The notes under the pieces are model-generated. The model saw only the letters and a program-made list of their open reading frames with translations. It made no database searches and had not been told where the DNA came from. The position numbers were made by a program, and so were the translations under genes. Of a DNA stretch of 64,000 nucleotides, positions 55,448 through 64,000 are shown one piece after another. Position 1 is the first letter of the stretch. Every line of letters starts with the position of its first letter. This DNA comes from Hyphomicrobium sp. ghe19 (GTDB taxonomy: Bacteria > Pseudomonadota > Alphaproteobacteria > Rhizobiales > Hyphomicrobiaceae), in assembly GCF_902712875.1 (NCBI RefSeq), contig NZ_LR743509.1, positions 2,990,001-3,054,000 of the forward strand, written 5' to 3'.

Positions 55448-56635
55448 TCAGCTGACGCCTTGATCCTTTGTCACTTGGACATCGACCTTATCGCCCTCCC
55501 GGAGAAGCGCATTCGGGCTGATGACGACACGATCTCCGGTCGTCAATCCTGACGTAACGACGACACGTTCGCCAAGATCGCGATCGACGACAATTGGCTT
55601 GACGCGCACCACGCCCTGATTGTCGACGACGATAACCGCCTGACGACCTGCACGCGTAACGATCGTGTTTGTCGGCACCAGCACGGCCCCTTTGGCGTCG
55701 CTCACATCAATCTTCACTTGGCCGATCAATCCGGCTGGGATGCGCCGCTCGGGATTCGGCATGAGAAATTCCACGCGCATGGTGCCTGATGACGGGTCGA
55801 TCAGACCCGATGAGCGCCCGACGCTGGCGTTAAACGTTTCCCCTGGTAGCTCCGCGAACGCGACACGAGCCCGTGTCCCCGCGCCGACCTTGAGCGAGGA
55901 CGATTGCGGGACGTCAATTTCAAGCCTCAACTCGTCGAGCCGGCCGATCCGAAGCAAAAAGCCTTCGGACTGAGTTTGATTGGCCGTAACTTTGTTGCCG
56001 CGTTCGACCTGACGCGCGATGATGGTGCCGGCGAAGGGTGCACGCACGGTTTGGAAACTCTGAATTTCCTCGAGCCGCTTCTCCTCGGCACGAGCCGCTG
56101 CAAGGTCTGCCTCGGCTGTCAACTTTGCAGCAAAACGCTCATCGCGAATTTGCACCGAGACATGCCCTTTCGGCGCCAGGACTTCCGCACGCTCCAGCTC
56201 CAACGTTGCAAGGGTGAGCCGCGCTTCGATCTGGCGGACGGCCGCGCGTGCCCGCATCAGCTCCTGATCAACCTCCGGCGCCTCGATCCGTAGGAGCACG
56301 TCGCCCCCTTCAACGCGGTCGCCAATGTCAACGAGGCGCTCGGCGACGACGCCGCTCACGCGCGACAGGATGTAAGCTTGCTCTGCCGGCGCTGTCCGCG
56401 CGGACAGCGTGAGCGTCGAAGTCTCGGAAGCGGGCTCGGGTTTGACGATGCGGACCGAGCGGGCACTCGAGCTTTTTCCATCGCGCGAGCCGCCGTCGGC
56501 AGCTTCGGCCACCCGCTGCAAGCCAACCAGCTTCTCGAGGAAGCCGGCAGCGCCGCCGTCCCGGAACATCAAGCCGCCAAGGCCTGCGCACGAAACGAAG
56601 AGAATGGTCGCGGCGACAAACTTCTTCGGGGCCAT
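55448..56635 (-). CDS. RND efflux periplasmic adaptor (membrane fusion protein)
   Basis: A 395-residue adaptor. The N-terminal membrane anchor (FVAATILFVSCAGLGGLMF) precedes a lipoyl-like half (VVAERLVDIGDRVEGGDVLL), a coiled-coil hairpin (about residues 120-195) and the returning lipoyl strand (VRAPFAGTIIARQVERGNKV). Beta-barrel and membrane-proximal parts follow. It links the pump to an outer-membrane channel, which is not encoded here. Its ATG directly follows the pump's TGA. Confidence 0.92.
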   Translation of the reverse strand: MAPKKFVAATILFVSCAGLGGLMFRDGGAAGFLEKLVGLQRVAEAADGGSRDGKSSSARSVRIVKPEPASETSTLTLSARTAPAEQAYILSRVSGVVAERLVDIGDRVEGGDVLLRIEAPEVDQELMRARAAVRQIEARLTLATLELERAEVLAPKGHVSVQIRDERFAAKLTAEADLAAARAEEKRLEEIQSFQTVRAPFAGTIIARQVERGNKVTANQTQSEGFLLRIGRLDELRLEIDVPQSSSLKVGAGTRARVAFAELPGETFNASVGRSSGLIDPSSGTMRVEFLMPNPERRIPAGLIGQVKIDVSDAKGAVLVPTNTIVTRAGRQAVIVVDNQGVVRVKPIVVDRDLGERVVVTSGLTTGDRVVISPNALLREGDKVDVQVTKDQGVS

Positions 56636-59600
56636 TCAATGTGCTCCTGCACTTTTCGCGATTGGTAAGGTAACGCCGCTATCCGCATCAGCGATGAGCC
56701 GATTTCTGGTTCGACGCAGACGTAAAGACAGCAGCGTAGCAAAGAGGAACGGCACGAACGTCAACGTGGCGCCAGTCCCGAACAAGAGCCCGCCAACCAC
56801 GGCGCGCCCGAGCGGCGCGTTCTGTTCTCCGCCCTCGCCGAGCCCGAGCGCCATCGGGAGAATGCCGACGATCATCGCCGTGGCTGTCATCAGCACCGGC
56901 CTGAGCCGCGTCCGCACGGCATCGAGCGCCGCTTGAGCCGGCGTTTCGCCCTCATGCAAGCGGTCGCGCGCGAAGCTCGTGACCAATACGCTGTTCGCCG
57001 TTGAAACGCCGATGACCATGATGAGACCCGTGAGAGCCGGAACGGAGAGCGGCGTGCCCGTCACGTAGAGTGCAAACATTGCCCCGGAGATAGCGACCGG
57101 CAGACCGCCCATGGCGATCAGCGGCATCAGCCACGATTGGAAATTCACGACCATCACGAGATAGACGAACACCGCGGCCATCATCAGGCCGGAAATCATC
57201 TCGCCGTAGGCCTGCGCCATCGATTGGGCCTGACCGGCGATCTCGATGCGATTACCGGGCTTCAGACGGGGCCTCACTGCGTCGACCGCGAGTTGCACGT
57301 CCTGGTAGACGCCGCCGAGATCGCGTCCTTCGGTGTTGGCCAACAGGGTCGTCATGGGCTGCAAGGTGACCCGGTCGATATTGGCCGCCAATGTTCTAAG
57401 CTGCAGGGTGGCAAACGATCTGAGCGTGATCTGCTGGCCGTTCGCCGCTGTTTTCACCGGTATATTGAGCAACTGCTCCAGCGAATTTAGATTTACCGGC
57501 GGCGCGACGACCTGAACCGTGTACGACATGCCCTGGCTGGGATCGCTCCAGAAGTTCGGCGACACGGTTCCGGAGGCGCCGAGAACCGTCAGCAACGCTG
57601 TCGCCGCATCTTGCGGCGTCACGCCGAGCTGCAGCGCGCGCATCCGGTCGATTTCGAGATAATAAGACGGCAGATCGCGCACTTGCCGCGGTGTGATGTC
57701 GACCGCGCCAGGGATCTCCTTCATGCGCGCCATCAAATTACGAGCGATCTCGGCGTTGCCGGCAACGTCACGTCCGATCACGCGCACCTCGATCGCGGTC
57801 TGGGTGCCGGCCGCGAGAGTTTGAGCCGTCGCGTCCGCCGGGCGAAAATAGAATGCCAATTCAGGGAAACGCTCTTTGAGTTTCTCGCGAATTTGGCTGA
57901 CGTATCCTGCGGTCGGAGCGTGCGAACTGGCAAGCTGCACGAGGATCTCGCCGTCGAAGGAGCCGATGACTCCGCTTTCGACCCACGCGAGATTGATCGG
58001 CTCCGGACTGCCGATGGTCTCGGCAATGAAGCCGACTTCGTCTTCGGGAATAATGCTGCGAATTTCGTGCTGCACGTCGGCAAATTTGCGCGCGGTTTCT
58101 TCAAGTCTGAGCCCGGTTTGCGCGCGGACATAGAGCCTGATCATGCCGGCATCCGCTTCCGGAAAGAACTCACGGCCGACGTTCGTGCCAGCGAACGTCC
58201 CGAGCGCGAGTGCGAAGACAAGGCCCGCAACGGGAAAGACTTTCCATGCGAGGAGAAACTGCGCGATGCGCGCTATTCGCCGTTCGAGGTAGGCGAGGCC
58301 ACCTTCAACGGCCCGCGAAACGAGGCCCGGGTGGTGGGGCTGATGCGGGTCGTGCGCGCTCAGCATGAGCGAAGCAAGAGATGGAACCAAAGTTCTCGAC
58401 AGTATGAACGATGCCGCCATCGCGAACACGACGGCGAGCGCCAGCGGGACGAAGACGAACGCCGCGATGCCCGTCAGCAGGAAGAGAGGCGAGAAGACGA
58501 TGCAGATCGCAACAGTCGACACAAACTCCGGAAACACGACCTCGCTTGCACTCTTCAGGATTGCTTCCTGCAACGGAAGACCAGCCTCGAGGTTCCGGTT
58601 GATGTTCTCGATCTCAACGAGCGCATTGTCCACCAGGATGCCGATGGCAAGCATCAAGCCGCCGAGCGTCATCAGATTGAACGTATTGCCGGTCAGCGCC
58701 AGACCTGCAACGGAGGCAAGAAGCGCCAGCGGAATGGACGTGAGTACGATCAGCGACGACCGCCAGCTCCCTAGGAACACCAGAACAACAAAGGCCACAA
58801 GAAGGCCGACGATAATTGCCTCGATCGCCACGTTATCGATCGCGCGACTAACGAATTGGGACTGATCGAATACCGGCGCGATCGTCACGCCCTCGGGCGC
58901 CGCCGCCTGCAGTTCTCCCATGCGTTGCTTGATCTGCTGGACGATGCCGAGGGTCGACGCATCTCCAAGCTTCAGAATCGAGACTATGACCGCGTTTTGT
59001 CCGTCGAGACGGGCGATATTGCTCTGCACGGCCTGCCCGTCTCGCACGCTCGCAACATCGGAGACGCGGATCACGCGGCCATCCACGGATCGCAACGGAA
59101 GATCGGCGAAACTGGCGATCTGCTCGGGGCTTGCATTCGTCGTGATGGCGATTTCGCGGGTATCGATACGGAGCGCGCCGGATGGAAGCGTCAGGTTCTG
59201 CATGGCCGTTGCCCGCGCGACCTCGCTCGGTGAAATACCGTAGGCTTGCAACGCCTCCGGTTTGAGATCGATCATGACCTGGCGCGATGCGCCGCCATAA
59301 GGCAGCGTCAACCGGATGCCGGGGATGGACTGAATCTGCGCGCGGAGTTGAAGCCGCGCATAGTCGTAGAGGGCGCCGTCCGACAGCGTATCGGAAGCGA
59401 GCACGAGTTGTAGGATCGGCACGCTGGAGGGAACATAAGGCACGATCAACGGGGGGCTCGTTCCCGGCGGCATCCGCCTGAGAATAGTTTGGCTCACCGA
59501 TGTCACCTGCGCGAACGCATTCGTCACATCGGTGCCCGGCTGAAAAGCAACCCGGATGATGCCGACGCCGTTGATCGTTTCGGAACGCACCTCGCGAAGA

Positions 59601-59830
59601 TTATCGACGTTGTTCATGATCGCGAGTTCGCTGAAGGAGGTCAGCTTGCTCGCCATCTCTTGCGGATTAAGACCCTGGTATGTCCAGATGACGTTGATGG
59701 CCGGAATGTTGACCGCCGGGAGAATGTCGGTCGACATGCGCCGGGCCGCCATTCCGCCGACAAGCAGCAGAAGCATCGCGAGCACCCCGATGCTGTGGCG
59801 ATGGCTGATCGCGTAACGAACAATCCACAT
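56636..59830 (-). CDS. RND-family efflux pump, inner-membrane transporter
   Basis: A 1064-residue RND transporter, first gene of the efflux operon. Twelve membrane segments and two large periplasmic loops are visible. Segments such as GGLMLAIGILVDNALVEIENI in the middle of the membrane part carry the charged residues of the proton relay, and PVLMTATAMIVGILPMALGLGEG is the usual late segment. The ATG at 59830 is chosen because AGGA lies five bases away; the frame is open further back. The substrate cannot be told; a CTTAAG box upstream suggests control by the adjacent regulator. Confidence 0.93.
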   Translation of the reverse strand: MWIVRYAISHRHSIGVLAMLLLLVGGMAARRMSTDILPAVNIPAINVIWTYQGLNPQEMASKLTSFSELAIMNNVDNLREVRSETINGVGIIRVAFQPGTDVTNAFAQVTSVSQTILRRMPPGTSPPLIVPYVPSSVPILQLVLASDTLSDGALYDYARLQLRAQIQSIPGIRLTLPYGGASRQVMIDLKPEALQAYGISPSEVARATAMQNLTLPSGALRIDTREIAITTNASPEQIASFADLPLRSVDGRVIRVSDVASVRDGQAVQSNIARLDGQNAVIVSILKLGDASTLGIVQQIKQRMGELQAAAPEGVTIAPVFDQSQFVSRAIDNVAIEAIIVGLLVAFVVLVFLGSWRSSLIVLTSIPLALLASVAGLALTGNTFNLMTLGGLMLAIGILVDNALVEIENINRNLEAGLPLQEAILKSASEVVFPEFVSTVAICIVFSPLFLLTGIAAFVFVPLALAVVFAMAASFILSRTLVPSLASLMLSAHDPHQPHHPGLVSRAVEGGLAYLERRIARIAQFLLAWKVFPVAGLVFALALGTFAGTNVGREFFPEADAGMIRLYVRAQTGLRLEETARKFADVQHEIRSIIPEDEVGFIAETIGSPEPINLAWVESGVIGSFDGEILVQLASSHAPTAGYVSQIREKLKERFPELAFYFRPADATAQTLAAGTQTAIEVRVIGRDVAGNAEIARNLMARMKEIPGAVDITPRQVRDLPSYYLEIDRMRALQLGVTPQDAATALLTVLGASGTVSPNFWSDPSQGMSYTVQVVAPPVNLNSLEQLLNIPVKTAANGQQITLRSFATLQLRTLAANIDRVTLQPMTTLLANTEGRDLGGVYQDVQLAVDAVRPRLKPGNRIEIAGQAQSMAQAYGEMISGLMMAAVFVYLVMVVNFQSWLMPLIAMGGLPVAISGAMFALYVTGTPLSVPALTGLIMVIGVSTANSVLVTSFARDRLHEGETPAQAALDAVRTRLRPVLMTATAMIVGILPMALGLGEGGEQNAPLGRAVVGGLLFGTGATLTFVPFLFATLLSLRLRRTRNRLIADADSGVTLPIAKSAGAH

Positions 59831-59906
59831 GCGTTCCTGCCCTCTGACGATTTTCCAGGGCAGCAACCCCAGTGCAGCATCCCCATGCCTCTCCAATCCG
59901 GTGCAC

Positions 59907-59923
59907 CTTAAGCCAAGCTTAAG
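59907..59923. promoter_or_regulatory. Candidate response-regulator box before the pump gene
   Basis: CTTAAG, CCAAG, CTTAAG, the same direct repeat with an 11-bp period as at 55381. It lies about 77 bp before the pump start. Confidence 0.6.
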
Positions 59924-60051
59924 TTCGCACTCTCGGGACTTGGAGCGGCCGCGTCATTTTCGGCGGCAAATTTCAACGGGCCATTCGCTGAACGGCCAGG
60001 CGGGCCTCGATAGGCCGGAGTCGTCGCGCAGGTGCGAGTGCCGCCTATAGC

Positions 60052-60942
60052 TCACAACAAAACATAGCCGACTGGCTTTAGTTCATCAGGCAACGGTCCC
60101 ATGCCCAGAAAGTCCATTGTCTCTCGCTCCATCGTCCTGACCAGCGCTCGAACAGGCAGGCTGTTGTCGGCCGATCCGAAGGGTTCTGCCAGATCATCGC
60201 CGATCGCATCCAGGCCGAAGAACGTATAGCTGATGAAGGCGACGATGATCGGCGTGCCCCAACCAAGCTGAGGCGCAAGAGCGAACGGAAGCAGGGCACA
60301 AAACAGATAGACTGTCCGGTGAATGAGAAGCGTGTAGGCAAAGGGCAACGGCGTGGATTTGATGCGCTCGCAACCCGCTTGCACATTGGAAATTGCATTC
60401 ATGCGGATGGCGGCAGAGGAATAACGCCAATCCGAGATCTCACCAGCTTTGTTAAGCGCGAGGAGTTCTCCTCCAATCTGCCTGAGAATGGTATCGCAGA
60501 CGTTGGGGCCAGCCGAGACGGTTATCCTCCAAGGCCGCGCTGCGGCAATCTCATCTTCATCGCGAAGGCGCGCCGAAAGGGCGTGTACGTAGGCGATAAG
60601 CGGGACGAAAATTCGCTTTTTTGCCTCACCGTCTAAATCCGACAATTCCCGGCACAACGACCGGGCTTGCACCAGAAGCTCGCCCCACTGCTTGCGTCCC
60701 TCCCACCAACGATCGTAAGCCGCGCTGTTCCTGAAACTCATAAACACGGATATCGCGATCCCGATCAGACCAAACGGAGCGGTGCCGAGATGTGATAGCG
60801 GCTCGAAGTGAAAATTGCCGACGTAGACGACCAAACACGCCAACATTGTAATAAACAGGCAGCGCCATGCGACCCGGCCGGCGATCGAACCGCGAACCGC
60901 GAAAAGAATGTCGAACAAAGAAGCGTTCGGTCTGACGATCAA
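60052..60942 (-). CDS. Bestrophin-like membrane channel
   Basis: A 296-residue protein with four or so membrane segments. The stretch FMSFRNSAAYDRWWEGRKQW near residue 68 is the family signature; the C-terminal half includes SYTFFGLDAIGDDLAEPFG. Bacterial members are cation-selective channels, while animal ones conduct chloride. It is probably transcribed alone, divergent from dctA, and lies upstream of the pump operon. Confidence 0.88.
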   Translation of the reverse strand: MIVRPNASLFDILFAVRGSIAGRVAWRCLFITMLACLVVYVGNFHFEPLSHLGTAPFGLIGIAISVFMSFRNSAAYDRWWEGRKQWGELLVQARSLCRELSDLDGEAKKRIFVPLIAYVHALSARLRDEDEIAAARPWRITVSAGPNVCDTILRQIGGELLALNKAGEISDWRYSSAAIRMNAISNVQAGCERIKSTPLPFAYTLLIHRTVYLFCALLPFALAPQLGWGTPIIVAFISYTFFGLDAIGDDLAEPFGSADNSLPVRALVRTMERETMDFLGMGPLPDELKPVGYVLL

Positions 60943-61108
60943 AGAAGATTCTCCTTTAGTGACAAAGCTTGTCGCGAAAGACCTAGACGCATGGATTCGA
61001 GTCTGTGTTTAGGACATTTCCCCGTGCGCGGACGTGTCGATTCGACTCATCGGCCGGAACTTGGCCTATACTCCCCGAAAATCCAAAGCCTCGGGGGAGT
61101 TCGAAACA

Positions 61109-62458
61109 ATGTTGCTGACTGCGCGGCCCGGCGATGAGCTGCCCGAGGCTCCGTCTAGGCCTTTCTATTCCCACCTCTACGTGCAGGTGCTGAGCGCCAT
61201 CGTGGCCGGTGTTCTGCTGGGTCACTTTTATCCCGATATCGCTGTCCAGATGAAGCCGCTCGGGGACGCCTTCATCAAGCTCATTAAGATGATCATCGCG
61301 CCGGTCATCTTCTGCACTGTGGTCCATGGCATCGCGTCGATGTCGAACCTGAAGGCCGTTGGCAGCGCGGGTATAAAGGCACTCGTCTACTTCGAGGTCG
61401 TGACGACGCTGGCGCTCATCATCGGCATGGCGGTCGCGAACGTCGTTCGCCCGGGCGCGGGCATGAACATAGATCCGAGCCAGCTCGATGCTTCCGCGGT
61501 GGCGAGTTACGTCACCAAGGCGCACGCGGAAGGCACAGTCGAGTTCCTGCTCGATATCATTCCGAAGACCGCCCTCGGCGCGTTCGTCGACGGCAACATT
61601 CTGCAGATCCTGTTTTTTGCGCTGCTGTTCGCCTTCGCGCTCCAGGCCATGGGCCAACGCGGCAAGCTCGTGCTCGATCTCGTCGATCAGACTTCGCATG
61701 TTCTTTTCGGCATCGTCGGCATCATCATGAAAGCGGCGCCCATCGGCGCTTTCGGCGCCATGGCCTTCACGATCGGGAAATACGGCGTTTCGGCGCTCGG
61801 CTCTCTCGCAGCCTTGATGGGCACATTCTATCTCACGTGTATCATTTTCATCGTTTTCGTTCTGGGTTCCATTTCCTGGTTCGCGGGCTTCAGCATCTTC
61901 AAGTTCATCCGCTACATCAAGGATGAGCTGCTGATCGTGCTTGGCACATCATCTTCCGAGTCGGTTCTGCCTCGGATGATCGCGCGAATGAAGCGGCTTG
62001 GTTGCGATGAGTCCATCGTCGGGCTGGTCATCCCGACGGGCTATGCGTTCAACCTGGATGGCACCTGCATCTACCTGACGATGGCGACGCTGTTCCTCGC
62101 GCAAGCGACCAATGTCGATCTATCGCTCGCACAACAGCTCGGCATTCTCACGGTTCTCCTGCTGACTTCGAAGGGCGCCGCCGGGGTTACGGGATCGGGC
62201 TTCATCGTGCTCGCGGCGACACTTGCCGCCAGCGGTACGATCGACGTGACCGCGATGGCGATCATACTCGGCATCGATCGCTTCATGTCGGAGGCGCGCG
62301 CACTGACGAACCTCATCGGCAACGGAGTTGCGACGGTCGTCGTCGCCAAGATGGAGGGAGCGCTCGATATTGAACGGATGCATGCCGAGCTTGATCGACA
62401 CGCAGGGCCGAGCGTGAGCCAGGAAGGTCAGGGCCTTGAACCATCCCGAGTGTCGTAA
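61109..62458 (+). CDS. dctA: C4-dicarboxylate/proton (or sodium) symporter
   Basis: A 449-residue DAACS-family transporter importing succinate, fumarate and malate. Family landmarks are complete: [16 protein letters not shown] near residue 65, the serine-rich hairpin [18 protein letters not shown] near 275, and [19 protein letters not shown] near 308. The leader at 61063-61106 includes the GGGGGAG ribosome site and is duplicated beside the relic at 53117. The ATG at 61109 is preferred over an open frame reaching 61034. Confidence 0.96.
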   Translation: MLLTARPGDELPEAPSRPFYSHLYVQVLSAIVAGVLLGHFYPDIAVQMKPLGDAFIKLIKMIIAPVIFCTVVHGIASMSNLKAVGSAGIKALVYFEVVTTLALIIGMAVANVVRPGAGMNIDPSQLDASAVASYVTKAHAEGTVEFLLDIIPKTALGAFVDGNILQILFFALLFAFALQAMGQRGKLVLDLVDQTSHVLFGIVGIIMKAAPIGAFGAMAFTIGKYGVSALGSLAALMGTFYLTCIIFIVFVLGSISWFAGFSIFKFIRYIKDELLIVLGTSSSESVLPRMIARMKRLGCDESIVGLVIPTGYAFNLDGTCIYLTMATLFLAQATNVDLSLAQQLGILTVLLLTSKGAAGVTGSGFIVLAATLAASGTIDVTAMAIILGIDRFMSEARALTNLIGNGVATVVVAKMEGALDIERMHAELDRHAGPSVSQEGQGLEPSRVS

Positions 62459-62726
62459 CTCCGGGCAGGGTGCTCCAACTCCGGACTGGGTTTGGCGACA
62501 CGGTCCCTTACTTGGATTGACGATTGATCATTGTGCCTGTCGATCAGGCGGCCGGATCACATTGTGGTTCTAGTCAAGGGCTGACTCCGGCTGCCGGCGA
62601 AAAATTGCCGTTGCGGTAACGGGGCCGCTTTGCTTTATCTGTCAGGAAACTTCATTCACTACTAAGATCGATCGCCGCGCCACTCGCCACGCCACTGGGG
62701 TTAAGGATACAGACCGGGAATCCTGT

Positions 62727-63815
62727 TTGCACAATGACATTGAGTTCCGTTCGGTCACCAAGAACTATGGTGCGGTAACGGCCGTTTCGGATGTCGATCT
62801 GCAAGTACCGAAGGGGGCCTTTCTCGCGCTCCTCGGCCCTTCAGGCTGTGGGAAGACGACGTGCCTGCGGATGATCGGAGGCTTCGAGCAGCCCACTTCC
62901 GGCACGGTATTGATCAGCGGACGGGAAATGAACGGCATCGCGCCGTACCGCCGGCCCGTCAACATGGTGTTCCAGCACTACGCATTGTTTCCGCACCTCA
63001 ATGTCGAACAGAACGTCGGCTACGGGCTGAAGCAGATGCGCCCTCGCATCGAGGCGTCCGAGATTGCACGGAAGGTTGCCCTGGCACTCGAGATGGTGCG
63101 CCTTGGCGGCTTTGCGCAGCGGCGCGTCCATGAGTTATCCGGCGGACAGCAGCAGCGGGTCGCGCTGGCGCGGGCGATTGTGAACAAGCCCGCCGTTCTC
63201 CTACTCGACGAACCGCTTGCGGCGCTCGACCGAAAGCTCCGAACTGCGATGCAGATCGAGTTGCAGACGCTGCAGCGCGAACTCGGCATCACCTTCGTGC
63301 TCGTCACGCACGACCAGGAAGAAGCCTTGTCGATGGCGGATCTGGTTTGCGTGATGAATGCCGGCACCATCCGGCAGCTCGGTGCCCCGCAGGAGGTTTA
63401 CGACCACCCGACCGACCTGTTCGTGGCGGATTTCGTCGGCAAGACCAATCGCGTGACGGCGATGCTGGAGGCCGACGGCCGAACCTTGCGGCTCGCGGAT
63501 GGATCGGCACTCAACGTCGGTGAGCGGCGCGGCATGACCGCTGGCGATGCGATCCTGGCCATTCGCCCTGAAGCCATTCGCGTCGATCGCCATGCCAAGC
63601 CTGGAGCCACCGGCTTCCAGGGCACCGTGACAAATCGGATATTCCTCGGCTCGACCGCTGAGTATTCTGTCGCCGTTCCGGGCCTCGGCGACTTTCTGAT
63701 TACGTCCGACCGCCGCAACCTTCACGAAAGCGAACTCGTCGAGCCGGGGCAGACGGTCTTCCTCGGCTTCGATCCCACCACTGCTCATCTCTTTCCTGTT
63801 TCAAGCACCGCCTGA
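62727..63815 (+). CDS. ABC transporter ATP-binding protein, polyamine/PotA-like
   Basis: A 362-residue ATPase. Walker A GPSGCGKTTCLRM is near residue 37, the Q-loop in VFQHYALFP, signature LSGGQQQRVALARAI, Walker B AVLLLDEPLAALD and the switch histidine in VTHDQEEAL. The C-terminal 120 residues form the TOBE-type regulatory domain of PotA, FbpC and similar importers. The start is a TTG at 62727; the only nearby ATG is out of frame. It leads an operon with the binding protein that follows. Confidence 0.9.
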   Translation: MHNDIEFRSVTKNYGAVTAVSDVDLQVPKGAFLALLGPSGCGKTTCLRMIGGFEQPTSGTVLISGREMNGIAPYRRPVNMVFQHYALFPHLNVEQNVGYGLKQMRPRIEASEIARKVALALEMVRLGGFAQRRVHELSGGQQQRVALARAIVNKPAVLLLDEPLAALDRKLRTAMQIELQTLQRELGITFVLVTHDQEEALSMADLVCVMNAGTIRQLGAPQEVYDHPTDLFVADFVGKTNRVTAMLEADGRTLRLADGSALNVGERRGMTAGDAILAIRPEAIRVDRHAKPGATGFQGTVTNRIFLGSTAEYSVAVPGLGDFLITSDRRNLHESELVEPGQTVFLGFDPTTAHLFPVSSTA

Positions 63816-63833
63816 CCAGAAGGGAACACGCTC

Positions 63834-64000
63834 ATGACCAAGAAGCACAGGGAAAATCTACCGATCTCGCCTGACGACTTCATGCACGAGTTCATGCGCC
63901 TTAAGCGTGGCTCGGTGACCCGGCGCCACTTCCTCGGCGTCACCGGTCTCGGCCTCGCAACAGCTGTGATGGCACGCACCCCAGGCGCGTTTTCGACGGC
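63834..64000 (+). CDS. Tat-exported solute-binding protein, start only (partial)
   Basis: The first 55 residues of a protein running off the right edge. The N-terminus carries a twin-arginine signal (VTRRHFLGVTGLGLATAVMA), so it is exported folded. It starts 18 bp after the ABC ATPase gene, with AAGGGA before the ATG, and most likely is the substrate-binding part of the same importer. Confidence 0.8.
   Translation, partial: MTKKHRENLPISPDDFMHEFMRLKRGSVTRRHFLGVTGLGLATAVMARTPGAFST

Noticed and set aside
57611..58774. 387-codon plus-strand frame opposite the RND pump
   Set aside because: Composition is Arg/His-rich and unstructured; the opposite strand encodes the pump throughout.

Overview
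The window looks like chromosome from an alphaproteobacterium of the Rhizobiales, most likely a Hyphomicrobium-type methylotroph. The order pteridine-reductase-like SDR, uvrC, MscS channel, pgsA, moaD, moaE is rhizobial, as is the rpoH-rluD pairing. A cluster of tetrahydrofolate one-carbon genes (ftcD, fhs/ftfL, fch twice, folC, metF) points to C1 metabolism. The assignment is by gene content only; no rRNA or species marker is present.

Region 1 (1-18.9 kb) is core chromosome. It holds a TorF-type porin, an SDR, two tandem secreted glucosaminidase-like proteins, uvrC, a large MscS channel, pgsA-moaD-moaE, a cell-wall amidase behind a CtrA-type box, a lipid-kinase-like protein, rpoH, rluD and tRNA-Glu(CTC).

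Region 2 (18,971-33,143) is a genomic island inserted in the 3' end of tRNA-Glu. A 22-bp tRNA-end repeat lies at each border and a tyrosine integrase sits inside the right border. Cargo: two small coupled genes, a NaeI-like restriction-modification set (C5 methyltransferase, endonuclease, HNH nuclease, Vsr) with overlapping ends, a probable proteasome-beta-like (Ntn) protein, a serine recombinase behind a repeat-rich site, an unknown gene, about 180-bp repeats, a helicase-like ATPase and an 891-residue HD plus Hsp90-like ATPase protein. It reads as a defence island.

Region 3 (33.5-39.8 kb) is a surface-polysaccharide cluster: acyltransferase, two glycosyltransferases, FkbM-type methyltransferase and sulfotransferase-like protein.

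Region 4 (40.1-51.4 kb) is a minus-strand C1 operon: ftcD, APC permease, fhs, fch, folC, metF. It is followed by a decayed partial copy (a frameshifted pntB tail, a second fch, and a folC relic carrying a 51-nt GA microsatellite). A divergent TetR regulator and a class I glutamine amidotransferase flank it. Three matching inverted repeats with a 4-nt centre lie before the second fch, before ftcD and before tetR, and are probably the operators of this TetR protein.

Region 5 (51.7-64 kb) holds a membrane protein with an internally repeated motif, an RND pump with its adaptor and two-component system (two CTTAAG-N5-CTTAAG boxes before the pump and before the regulator), a bestrophin-like channel, dctA, and the start of a polyamine-type ABC importer. 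A deleted dctA relic overlaps the 3' end of the histidine kinase gene, so the kinase's last residues are read from antisense dctA sequence.
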